Of a stretch of DNA of 60,000 nt, positions 23,303 through 35,300 are shown one piece after another. The stretch spans positions 188,001 through 248,000 of the forward strand of contig CAUYUJ010019949.1 of assembly GCA_963575745.1 (NCBI GenBank), given 5' to 3'. Every line of letters starts with the position of its first letter. Position 1 is the stretch's first letter. The translations under genes were made by a program, and so were the position numbers. Source of the DNA: Prorocentrum cordatum. Its lineage: Eukaryota > Sar > Dinophyceae > Prorocentrales > Prorocentraceae. Below the pieces are notes generated by a model. The model had not been told where the DNA came from. It saw only the letters and a program-made list of their open reading frames with translations, and searched no databases.

Positions 23303-26300
23303 CATCCCGGTGTGGTGCTACCCTCCTGGCTCCAATTTTCTCGTCTCTGTCCCAGCACGCACGCCCGCGCTCCCGCACGCGGAGGTGTTTGGGGCGGATG
23401 AGAAGGACGATGCCATCGAAGGAAGCTGAGCAGCAGGAGGGGATTCTCCGCAGCCGCGAGAGGTTGCCAGAAGTCTGGATGCGATGGTCCAATCCAGACG
23501 TCGTTGACTCGAAGAGAGGAGCGGAATGGGAACGCACGGGGAGGAGGAGACGTAGGAATTGTAGAAGGAAAAGTAGGATCATGATGATGATGATGAGGAG
23601 GAGGAGGAGGAGAAGGAGGGGCGCGAAAATGGAGATGGACGAAACGGATGAGATCGACGAGGACGAGCGAGGAAGACGACCGACGAGGGTAATCACGAGA
23701 TGTAGGAGAAGATGGATGTGTGTGTGGAAGGCGGGCGAGGGGGAGGGGGATATGGATGAGGAGGAGAAGAGAGACGGAGCAAGGACGTTGAGGAGGGGAT
23801 GGGGAACGTAGAAGAAGGGGGATCGGGGGAGGACGGATGAGCGTGGACGAGTATGGGAGGTGGAGCAGCAGGAGGAGATCAGGCTCCAACCTCTGCGTGG
23901 ACCGGTCGGCCGAGGGGCTGGATCAGCTGCAGCAGAGCTTGCCCTCGGTGATCGTGCAGGGGCTGGCCGATGGCGGCCAATACGTCCTGCGCGGAGCCCT
24001 GGACCCTGGCGGGAAGGCCGAGGCGAGGTGGTGGAGGATGAGGAAAGCAGGCCTTCTTCCTCTGACCTCGCATTCTTCTCGTGAAGTCTCCCCCCCCCAG
24101 GGTTCTCGACCCCTTCCCCTGGACCCCTCGACTCTCCTGGGGCGGGGAAGCGGTTTCCCGAGGCCGAGCTCGTCGGGAGGCGGGGCACGGAGCAGGACGG
24201 GGATCGGCGGGAGGAGCAGGAGGGATGCATGGTGGCGGGCGCGGCCCCGCCGGGGCGGCCCGTTCTTGGAGGGGACCGCCCGCGGCCGGGGCGCGGCGGA
24301 GCTTGTCTCTGCCACGCTGCGCCCCGCGAGGCGCAGAAGTCAAGCAGTGGCGCAGCGTCCTGGCCTGGCCCACCCAAGAATGTTTCAAGAACCGTTGGAG
24401 ACTTGCACGACATGTTCTCAGGACATCTCTTGCTGGCGCTGTCTTGTTTTAACACATCGTGCTTCTGCTTCTGTCTTGTTAGAACATTTGAGAAGGGGTT
24501 CTAAGAACATGTCGTGGAAGGCCTTCTAGGAATGCCGGGATGATCGGTCCCTGCTCGAAGAAGGGGAGACTGAGCCAGGGGTCCAGCAGGCATTTCTGCC
24601 TGGGTCCGCGTCGGTGAGCGAGGCGAGCCCGCTCCGGCGGGCGAGCTCCAGCTCCGCGGAGCAGAGAGCGAGGCGAGCCGCTCGCGGGCGTGGCCCACCT
24701 CGGCCGCCAGGCCGAGCAGGTCCAGCCCTCCACCGAGCGCTTCCGGGCAGCGCGCGGAGCAGCTGCTCGACGAGCGCCGCGACCTCACCTCCGCCGCCTC
24801 GGGCCCCGCGTCCACGGGCGTGTCGAAGGCTGCGGCGACCCCAGTCTCGGAGAGGTCCGCGGCCGGCGTGCAAGAGCCGCCTCTGCCTGCACCGCCATGA
24901 GGGCCGCATCGGCCTGGCGCAGCGCTTCCTGCACCTTGGCCATCTCGGCCCCGAAGTGCATGACGGCAGGATGCGCCTCCATCAAGTCCTCGCTGCTCGA
25001 CTTGAGCTTGGCCGCCGCTGCCCTCTGCGAGTCCGTTGCGGCCTGGACGCGGGTTGCCCAAGGCTGCGATGCTTGAAAAGCTTGCTCCAAGCCGTGGATC
25101 TGCCGGTCGCACTCTGCAACATCCGCTGCCGCCCCATAGTTCGTGGCGGCCGTGCGCCGATCGCGCCAGTACGGAGCTCCTTTTGCGCAGGGCTCAGCTC
25201 GACCCCCGAGGCGTCCTGCGAAGTGCCAGCCCCGGAGGGCGGCATCAAGTGTCGCCAGGCGGCGCCGCAGCTCCCCGGGGCGAGGCAACATACGCTGCAC
25301 CAGGGCCGCACAGGAGTCCTCGCCATGCGTTTATCCACCACCGCGCTGGCGCTGCTGCCCAGCAGGCACGTCCAGCTTGGACCTGTCCCGCAGGCGTGGC
25401 TCCCGCTGGGCTCCCGCCCGGGCGGCATCAGCGATCCGCTTCGGCGCAGGCTCGCCGCAGCGCTGGCAGCGCAAGCGGCGCGCCCAGTCGCGCGCCCACC
25501 GCCGCGGCTGCCCATACAGCACCGGCCTCGCACGTGGATCACCCTGCGCGCCTGGCCCGGGCGCCGGGACCGGGCCTCTTGAGCCGACCCCGTCGTCTGC
25601 GTCCAAACCCAACCAGGGCCAGGGTCGAGCGGCTTGAATTTGAGCCAAAACTGCGGCTGCCCCCTCATTCACGCCTGGGCCCCCCACCAGTGCGCCGGCT
25701 GTCGCCGCCCCGCAGCTGTGTCAGTCGTCCGCGGGGGGCCCAGCGCCGCGCCGCGCGCTCCCGCGAGGTTGCGGGCGCCTCGGGTCACCGCAGACAGGGT
25801 CGCCAGCGCGGACGGCTTCGGCATCGCGGCGAGGCTGATTTCGAGGATGCCTGCGCAGAGCAGCCCTTCCGCTGCGCAGCACGCGTGCTCCGATGCTGCA
25901 GCGACCCACAGCGAGGCCGCCTGGCAGCGTGCGCCGCCAGGAGCGACCCGCGTCGTGTGGACTCCTCGGCGGCCCCCTGGAGGGAGGTGCCATGGCCGCC
26001 CTTCCTCTCGACCTGCAGGCGCCCCGGGCGGGCAGGTCCGTGCGGGCACGAGCGGAGGGGGGAGGGGAGCTGGAGAGGGACGCTGATGTCGGGGGTGGAC
26101 AGACCTCCTACCCCGACACGTCGATTAAGGAATTGGCCGTTTTCGGTTCGCGAGAGGGCGTCGCGGCCGTCATTTTTGCGGGTCCAGGTCTGGCGGTTTC
26201 GGTCCCAGGCCGTTTTCACTAAAGGGAGGTTTACTAAAGTCACCACCCACCAAGCCACCCCAACCCAACCCGAAGGTTCAGATTTACCATCGATTTCTAG

Positions 26301-29300
26301 TGGGGGGGGGGTCGGGAAACCTCGAAAAAACACGCGTGGAACCCTTACCCCCCCAATCCGAAAATCGGGTCTTCGGGTTGGGTTGTGGTGGTCTGGTAGG
26401 TAGTCATAAAGAGATGTTTGTCCACCGCCGGTGATGGAGCGAGGTAGAGGGGCACGTGAGAGGCTCCAGCCCGAGGGGAGGTGGAGGACGAGGAGGCAGA
26501 GGAGGACTTGAGCGGTTCGCCTGCAGCTTCCCCTGGCTCCGCTGGTGTTGCTCTCCCTTCCTGCCTCTTCCTCCCGCCGCTTGCTACTCGCAGCGCCGCG
26601 CGACAAGCAAAAACGGATCCGTGGCGAAAATCTGGTACTGGGGCGGGGTCGGGGCCAGTGGGACCCGGGATAGGAAGAATTCGTCGGATGTCGGGGGTCG
26701 GCCCTTTGCCGCAACGCGCCCTGCTGCTCGCCCTGCGGCGTAGCAGGCCGTCGGCATACCTCTGGCTGCGCTCGGGTCCCTCCTTCTCCCCAGACATCAG
26801 GCCCCCCCCCCTTTCCTCTCCCCCTCCCGCCCGCCGCTTGCTGCCCCTCATCCTCCTTTGCCGCGGCGCGCCCTGCTGCTCGCCCAGCGGCGGCGTAGTA
26901 GGCTGTCGACCTACCTTTAGGTCGGGCCTGTCCCCCTACAGGGGGATTGTCGGCGAAAAATTTAAGATACCCCCGAAATGCTTCAACATGACAAAAAATA
27001 CTCCAAAAATAGTCACCCGACTATAGTTGGACTACCTTTTGATTATTTTTGGGGTGTTTTTTATTTTTCGTCGAAATCCCCATGTAGGGGGACAGGCCCG
27101 ACTTAAACCTACCTCTGGCTGCGGTGGGGCCCGTCCTTCTCTCCCAGCAGGCCTCGACGGACTCGGCTCGCTCGTGGCCTGGGCTCCCGGACCTCGGCCC
27201 GTTGCCCAGGGTTCGGGAATGGCAGAATACACACACACACATCCAGAACATGTACACACACACGCACACGCACACGCACACGCGCACGCACACGCACACA
27301 CACACACACACGCACACGCACACGCACACGCACACGCACGCGCACGCGCACGCGCACGCGCACGCGCACGCGCACACGCACACGCACACGCACACGCACA
27401 CGCACACGCACACACACACACACACGCACACGCACACGCACACGCACACGCACGCGCACGAGCNNNNNNNNNNNNNNNNNNNNNNNNNNNNNNNNNNNNN
27501 NNNNNNNNNNNNNNNNNNNNNNNNNNNNNNNNNNNNNNNNNNNNNNNNNNNNNNNNNNNNNNNCACGCACACGCACACGCACACGCACACGCACACGCAA
27601 ACACACACACACACACACCCACGCACGCACACACACACACACACATCCACACATCCACACACACACACACATCCACACACACACACCGTTCACACATACA
27701 CACACACATCCAGGACATTTGGAAATATGGAAAATACATACGGGGAATCCTTGGGTTGGTGTTTTTTTGATGTGTGTGTGTGTGTGTGTCCCTGGGCCCC
27801 TTGCTCCTGGGTAGTCTTGTTGGCGGTCTAGAGTTTGAAACTGAACTTCAGAGGCCAAAGCGGCCGTCTTGATGATTTCAAGTCGCCGTTACTCCTCCTC
27901 CTCCTGCTCCTCCTCCTCCTCCTCCTCCTCCCCGCCTCCTCTCAAGAGGCGGCTTGGGACCCCACACCTGCGAACCACACCTTCATCATGCCGCGACGCT
28001 ACGACGTCGGCCAGTCGATTCTGGTCACCAGGAGCGCGGACGACTTCAGCTGGGTCGACGCCACCGTGGTCGAGAGGTCCTCACCATGCCCCCTTTTCTT
28101 CATGGCATGAAGAGAAGGGGTCATTGTTCTTTCTCCTCCTCTCCTCCTCCTCCTCGATCACCCGCTCGGCATGAAGAGAAGAATGGTCGGGGTGCGGGGA
28201 TCAAGGTTCCAGGTTTGGGTTCGTTTTCAGTCCTTTCCGGGCTTCTGTGAGGCTCCTCGTTGCCACGGTTGGATCCACCTCAAAGTTATGGCTAGACAGT
28301 TCCCCAGGACAGGGCCAGGCTGCGAATTTCGACCCAGACGCCAAGATCGCCATGAAGAAAAGAGTTTTCAGGGAACGGGGTCCTGAGCTATTTCGCCGTG
28401 TTCGGCTTTTTCGGGGCCTTCCTGTACCGCGGCACCTTCAAAAGACGGCTCAGGACGAACAATTGGTCATTGAGGGGGCCTGGGGTTCAGGACCCGTCTG
28501 TCAGGACGCCTTTCCCCCAAGTGCAAAGAGCAAAGAGGTCTACCGATGAGACGAACTGGCAGTACAAAATCAAGATGCCGTTTGCCAACGACGGTCAGCC
28601 GTCTGAGGAGTACAGGCATCTCGACCCCATGAGCAGTGGGAGGGTGGTCCCAGGCGTGACTGCCGAGATGTTCGAGGAAGAGACGCACCGCTTCAAAGCG
28701 TACCTGCGTGCACGGTCGAGCCTCATCATCGATTCTCTGTCCGGCGCAAGGCTCAATGTCAAGGAGTGTGCCCCGCCCACGTTGCAGACGAAGGGCATAA
28801 ATTTCGGGGTGAAGGCCGGGAAGGGTCTGGCCAGGGCGATCCAGAGGAGCCTGAGCGCAACAAATTCCAGCGGTGAGGACAATGAGGCTGGGCCCCAGAG
28901 AGGATGGAAGCACATCCTCAAGGTGATCGAGACATTTGAGCGGGGGGAGCCGTCGTGCTCGCCCAACGCGTTCTTGATATTGGGCTCGCCGGGCAGCGGG
29001 AAGACCTGTATGGTCAGCCGCCTGATCATGGAGCTCGTGGACAGGAACACCAATATCATGCCCCTGCTCCTGTCCGTGGCAGACCTCGTTAGGCGCTCCA
29101 CGCCGGACCCGGAGCTGAGCAAGCTGGACCCCAGCGTTATCCACGATTGGTTCGACAAGTATTTGCGCATCACATTCGGAGAGGACAGCTCACGTTATCT
29201 GATGATTTGCCAGGCGATCAAGATGAACCGAGTGATGTTCATTTTCGAAGGCCTCGAGGATTCCGCAGAGCTCAAGGAGGTGATCGAGTGCTGCATCAAG

Positions 29301-32300
29301 TTGCGCATGCAGGAGCGTCATCTAGTTTTTGTGACCTCCAGGCCGCTCATTGGGGGCCAGTCGACCCTCGAGGACATCAGCGAGTGCATGGTGGCAATGA
29401 AGCTTGACAACCTTTCCAACGAGCAGATCCGAATGGTGGCGCACACACGGTTGGGGATATCTGGAATTGATGCGTTCGATTCTCTGTTTGCGAAGTTGAA
29501 CCGAAGTGGGATGGACAGGGACAACCAGCAGTCGACCAACGGGGCCGACGGCGAGAAGCAGGAGGAGGTTTTCGGCAACCCGATGATGCTCAGCATGTTG
29601 CTGTGCTACCTGCAGACCATGCAAAAGAAAGAGGCCGAGAAGAAAGAAGCCCAGCAGCGTGGGGAGGACCACGAGGACCAGGACAGGCGGCTTGCTTGGA
29701 AGGGGCTTGTGGGTGGGGGTGGGCCTCTCACACGCCCAGGGGAGCACTATGGGATGCCCTCCCCTGCCTTCTGAGACTGGGGCACGTCATCTGACCATCT
29801 AACTATCCGATCACGCCCTGGCCCATCCTGTGCCTGGACATGGCTTTGCCAGGGAGAGCTATATACCGATCTTGGGTCCAGGATCTCTGAGGTGGTCAGC
29901 TGACGTCCTCCGATAAAAAGGGCCTTCTTGCAAGCTCCTGGACGCTTCAACCCCTTCTCTCCTCACGTGCACCACGATGTGCGGCACCTCGTCTGGGACT
30001 GTCGCTGGTGTGCCTGAGCCTGGTCACTTTGCATGGCCAGCGCACCTCGGCGACTGGTCCTCGAGGTGTCAGCTGCTTGCGGGGTGGTATGCGTGAGCGA
30101 AGCGGGAGACAGAGAGAGAGAGAGAGGGAGAGAGGGAGGGTGGGAGGGAGGGAAGGAGGGAGGGAGAGAGAGATATTGATATCAATGAACAAACGGATGC
30201 CCCCTTCCCTCTTCGAATGCCGCCCTCTCTTGGCAGAGCCCCACCCATTTTCGCTGGCGCGCCGCCAACAGGAGGACCACGAGGAGAAGGAGGAGGCCCG
30301 CACGGGTCTCACCGCCCGCCGCTCCGACGGGTGTGGGGCAGGAAAAGGCGAACCAGCGGGCCCGGGCCCGTGCCCAGGCGACGTGCACGCAGCGGGCATG
30401 TTCAGGGCCGGCAGCTCCAGATGTCTCTCGGCAGACGCAGAACGGTATAACCTTTTTTTGTCTGCCGCCGACCACGTCTGCCCCAGTGCAGCTGGAAAGT
30501 TTATACCTTTACGGTGGCACGTCAGGGTATAGATTTTCCAGCCGCTGTGGAGCAGGCGTCCCGAACGGCGGAAAAGTTCAGGTTATATTTCTCTTCGTCG
30601 GCTACCTTTCGACCGCATCCTGGCCTGGCCAATAACATGCCGGTTCGATCGTTTTCTGTTTGCCCCCCGAGCCCGAAGCGTGGAGAAGCCCGCTCGGGCC
30701 GAGGCCAACATCACCTCAGTGTACCGCGTGGCCATCGACGTCATGCTCCAGCGTGTCCTGAGCAAGTCGCAGGCAGACCGGCACAACAAGGACGAGAAGA
30801 TGGAGGCCTCAAAGAGAGGGTTCGGAGAATCGATGCGAGGATGAGGATTGGGATCCAAGACCTTAAGGAGGAGGAGGAATAGGAGGAGGAGGAGGAGGAG
30901 GACGAGGGGGAGGAGGAGGAGGAGGAGGAGGAGGAGGAGGAGGAGGAGGAGGAGGATGAGGAGCAGGAGGAGGAGGAGGAGGAGGAGGAAAGGGGATGAG
31001 GATGGGTAGGATTGAGTCGGGCCTGTCCGTCTACAGGAGGCTGATTTTCTGAGCATTGTTTGACCATTCTGGTTTTTTTTTTCTTCTGATTTTTGATGTA
31101 GCACCCCGAACCCGCAATTGCGGATAAGAGTGAGGGGGCGCGCACGGGCGCCGCGGGCGACGCAGGCCTCGAGCCTTCGTCGTCGTCGGAACGAATGCCA
31201 GAACAGCCCGCCGCAGGCGCCGAAGTTTTGACTTGTTCAGTGAAGGTAGTTTTGGTCGCGGGTTGGTCGCGGGCTCTCCACCTCCTCCTGGAAGGAATTC
31301 AAAAACAGCCCGCCGCAGATGCCGAAAATTTCGCTTTGAACACTGAACGCGGTTTGGGTCGCAGGTTCATCACCTGGAACGAATGCAAAAGAAACCCGCC
31401 GCACGCGCCGATGTTTTGGCTTGTTCAGTGAACGTAGTTTGGGTCGCGGGTGGGTGGCGGGCTCTCCACTTCCACCTGGAAGGAATTCAAAAACAGCCCG
31501 CCGCAGGCGCGAAAATGTAAGTTTGTACACTGAACGCGGTTTGGGTCGCGGGTGGGTCGCAGGTTCTCCACCTGGAACGGATGCAATAGAAGCCCGCCGC
31601 AGGCGGCGAACATTTTGGGTGGGTCGCGGGGTGGGTCGCGGGTGGGTCGCGGGTGGGTCGCGGTGGGTCGCGGGTGGGTCGCCGGTGGGTCGCCAGGGGG
31701 GTCTCGGGGTGGGTCGCGGGCGGGTCGCGGGGTGGGTCGGGAGTGGGTCGCGGGTGGGTCGCGAGGTGGGTCGCGGGTGGGTCGCGGGTGGGGTCGCGGG
31801 GTGGGTCGCAGGTGGGTCGCGGGTGGGTCGCGGGGTGGGTCTCGGGGTGGGTCGCGGGGCGGGTCGCGGGTGGGACGACGACAACCAACAACAATAAACA
31901 ACAACCAACAACCAACAAACAACAAACAACGAGCAGCAAACAACAAACAACAAACAACAACAACAGCAACAACAGCAACAAAACAACAACAACAACAACC
32001 ACAACAACAATAACAATAACAACAACAACGACAACAACAATAACACTAATCCGCATCGCGGAATTCCACTTCAGCCACGCACCCAGGGACAGTGAATGAC
32101 CGTTCGGTTCAGCCACCTCACTCCTTGATTTTTCGTCCAAAACACCCCCCGTAGGAGGACTGGCCCGACTTCAGGGTAGGAGGAGGAGGAGCAGGAGGAG
32201 AAGGGAGGAGGAGGAGGGTAAGATCGAGGCCTTCAAGCGAATCCTGGAGCACATCGCACTCCACATGACGCTGAGCGGGCAGGGAGGAGAGGCCATGATG

Positions 32301-35300
32301 GCCTCCGAGGTTGAGGGCATCCTTCCGAAGGAGCTGGTGCAGCCCTGGGAGCCCCTCCAGAAGGCGTCGCCATGAAGGAAATGAGTCCTGATGGAAACGA
32401 GCCCCAGACCCTGGGGCTTTTCCCAGGGACAGGTGGTCCGTCCCGAGTGGTTTCACGACGGTCTCTGGGCGCGGGGAGAGCACCAGAGGTCCGAAGCAGG
32501 TCCTTGTGCCCCCAGACCTCGTTTCCGTCGTGCCAGAGGCGGTCATCGCGGGCCACGCGATGTTCCTGCGCGCGCAGGGGGAGACCGGGAAGGAGGAGCT
32601 CCGCTTTTTGGTGAAGGACTTCCAGAACTTCTTCTCTGCGAGCGCGGTGGCCCATGGGCGGCGGCGGAGGGATGAGGCACGGAGACGGCGCCATGGAGGG
32701 GGAAGGATGCGCGGGCAGAACGCATGGCGATGTACCCATCCACAGCCTCGCGGTCTGAGTTCCTGGGCCGCGCACCCGTGGATACACAGGGCGGCGCTGC
32801 CCAGATGCGCCGCGCGGACCGCAGGATCGCGCATCCACGGGATCACGTGTAAGCGTCAAGACGCGAGGGCATGGATGTGGATGCGTTCGTCGTGCGTGAG
32901 GGTCGGAGGGAAGACGAAGGGGATGGGAAGAGAACGAGATCGAGAGAGAGAAAGAACAGGCGAGGGAATATAAGTGGAGGGGAAGAGAATGGGAGTCAGT
33001 GGACGGAGAAGTACCGATACCACTACCCGTCCCTCGTGGCCACGGCTGGTTTCGCCCTGTGGTCAGCGCTTTGCCCAGGAGAGCTGCTCTTCGCTCCAAG
33101 GTGGTCTCTGGTGGAGGCGAAGATCACCGCGCGTCGCGCATCGCATCGCACACGGAGCGTAGGTGTTTGACCTGGATGGGGTGGAGGAGAAGGGGGACGA
33201 GGACGATCGACTACGCGCACGAGTGGCCCTTCTTCGGAGTGACCATTTGTGTGGGCCCACCTGGGCCCCCCGATCGCGGAACGCGATGCGACAGCGGCCC
33301 CCTAAAAACTGCGCGCCAAAGGCCATGCTTGCCCAGGGTCACTCTTTACCCTGGCATCGCTCGGACGTGTGCATTTTTTCTCGGCGAGGGCCATCGAGGA
33401 GCATCCTTGATCATTTGGCGAAAACACACACACACACGAAACCGAAAAAAACACAAGGAATGGACGTCCAAACGATGGTGAGTTACGTGCAGCCGAGACC
33501 AGCAGAGTGGCTGCTTGTCAGGGTATGCTGGCCTCGGCGACGCTTCGCCGTCTCAGGGCTCGCGGGCTGTCCCGCCGCTGAGAGATCAAGCCCAGGGCTC
33601 GTGCTAAACGATGCTTCGGAGATTTTGTGGACCGCTCTTGTTTTGATTTCGTTTCGCAGCAAAGGCGGAACAGCGACAGATCCATGGACAACCGAGAACA
33701 AAACGAACACAGAAAGCACGAGCCCCCGTTTCGAGAGCAGGGTTCGAGCCAGAGCGGTGTTGTCGGCGATCTCGTGGACCGTTGCCGTTTGGACGTTGCG
33801 TCGGACCAGAAGCAAGGCGGATCGAAAACAGAACGAGGGAGGATCCGATCACAAAACGAAACACAACAAACTATCGTTGAGCTCGAGCCCTTGCCGAGAC
33901 ATCGAGCCCCCGTGGCGAGAGCCGCGGCCCGCGGCAGGAGCAGTGGGGCGGGTGTGCCCTTCGCCCGAGGGGTCGCCCCGCGGGGAGCGCGCGAGGACGA
34001 CGGGCACCCTTCGCCCGCGCCGCGGCCCGGCGGCCAGAGCCTCCTCCGCCTCCTTCTGTTCCTCCTCCTCCTCCTCCTCCTCCTCCTCCTCCTCCCCTCC
34101 AGCCCCAGGGCCCAGGTCCGACATCGCGGTGCGCGTCCGTAAACCTAGTTGCACATTCACACACTACGTGGGATATGGATGCTTCTCCGCTGCTGGCGGC
34201 TGTTTCGAGTGGTGATGTTCGGTTTCAGAGCTAGGAGTTGCAGTCCCCTCTCCGCCAACACGCTGGACAGGGTGGAGGGCATTGCGAGAAGAGTGACACA
34301 GTTTGGTGCGGTGGCAGTTATAGGAATTAAGCAACGGGCGACAACAGGAACGACGGTCAGGAGGAAAACGATCGAGCGTGTCAAGACAGAGCAGATTGTC
34401 CAGGTGACGCGTGTCCTTGGTATGATGCGAGGACGAGGATTGCTTACACGGGCTAAGACTGGATTGATTGATGTGGCTTTTGCTGCTGCGTATTTCCCGC
34501 CGCGGCCACGAGAGATCCCCGCACATGATTGTGACCGTATTACGTGTGATCGCTTGGCGGCGCGGATTGCTACATATCTTGCGTCGTTGCCCCCCCGGAC
34601 GATTCCTATTCCTTGCTATGATCAGAATGACGGGTTGGGCAAGATAAGGATGAGGGCGGCAGGTGGGTGCATGACAACTTGCATGTGGTACCGAGTTGCA
34701 CGGCGTCCGCGGCTTACTACGTTGGGCTCTGATGGGTCCTTCTCTGGCGGAGCATGTTATGCAGGCTGCCAGGCCGTTTCGAGGATATGCGTCCACGTTC
34801 AATTAAAGCAGTGGGCTTGCGTTTCGGATCGTCTATATATGTATACGTCGACCACGGGTGCAGGCAACGCAGGCGGCGAACCCACTGCGAGGGTTCAGTC
34901 GAGATCTTCAGATCATACCAAACGGCGCCGGCCGTGCGATCATCGAGTCGCGCAGGTACTTTCCCCATATGTGCTGGCGCCCGCTGGCAAAGGAGGAGAA
35001 GAAACAGAAGAGGCCGCTCGAACGAAGGTTTTTTTGCAATCCTTCGTTTTTGTTGCAATCCTTCGTTCAAGCGAAGGTTTTTTTTTGCAATCCTGGTTTT
35101 TGTTTTGCAATCCTTCGTTGAAGTCTGACCTGGTCATGGGGTGTGTTCGGGGCGGCGCGCGGAGGCGCGAAGTCCTGGAAGCCCTGCGCGCGCGGCCTGA
35201 CGCCGAAGGCGTGGGGCCGGAAGATGATTTGGCATCGGCTACGGAGGACTCTCTTTTTTTCGGGGGTGGACAGACCCCCCAACAGTGACACGTCGATTAG

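Noticed and set aside
27021-27858. Long open frames across the CA repeat
   Set aside because: Dinucleotide repeat translations that also run through 100 N.
29950-30020. HHDVRHLVWDCRWC, resembling a LINE C-terminal zinc cluster
   Set aside because: Too short and without supporting LINE sequence on either side.
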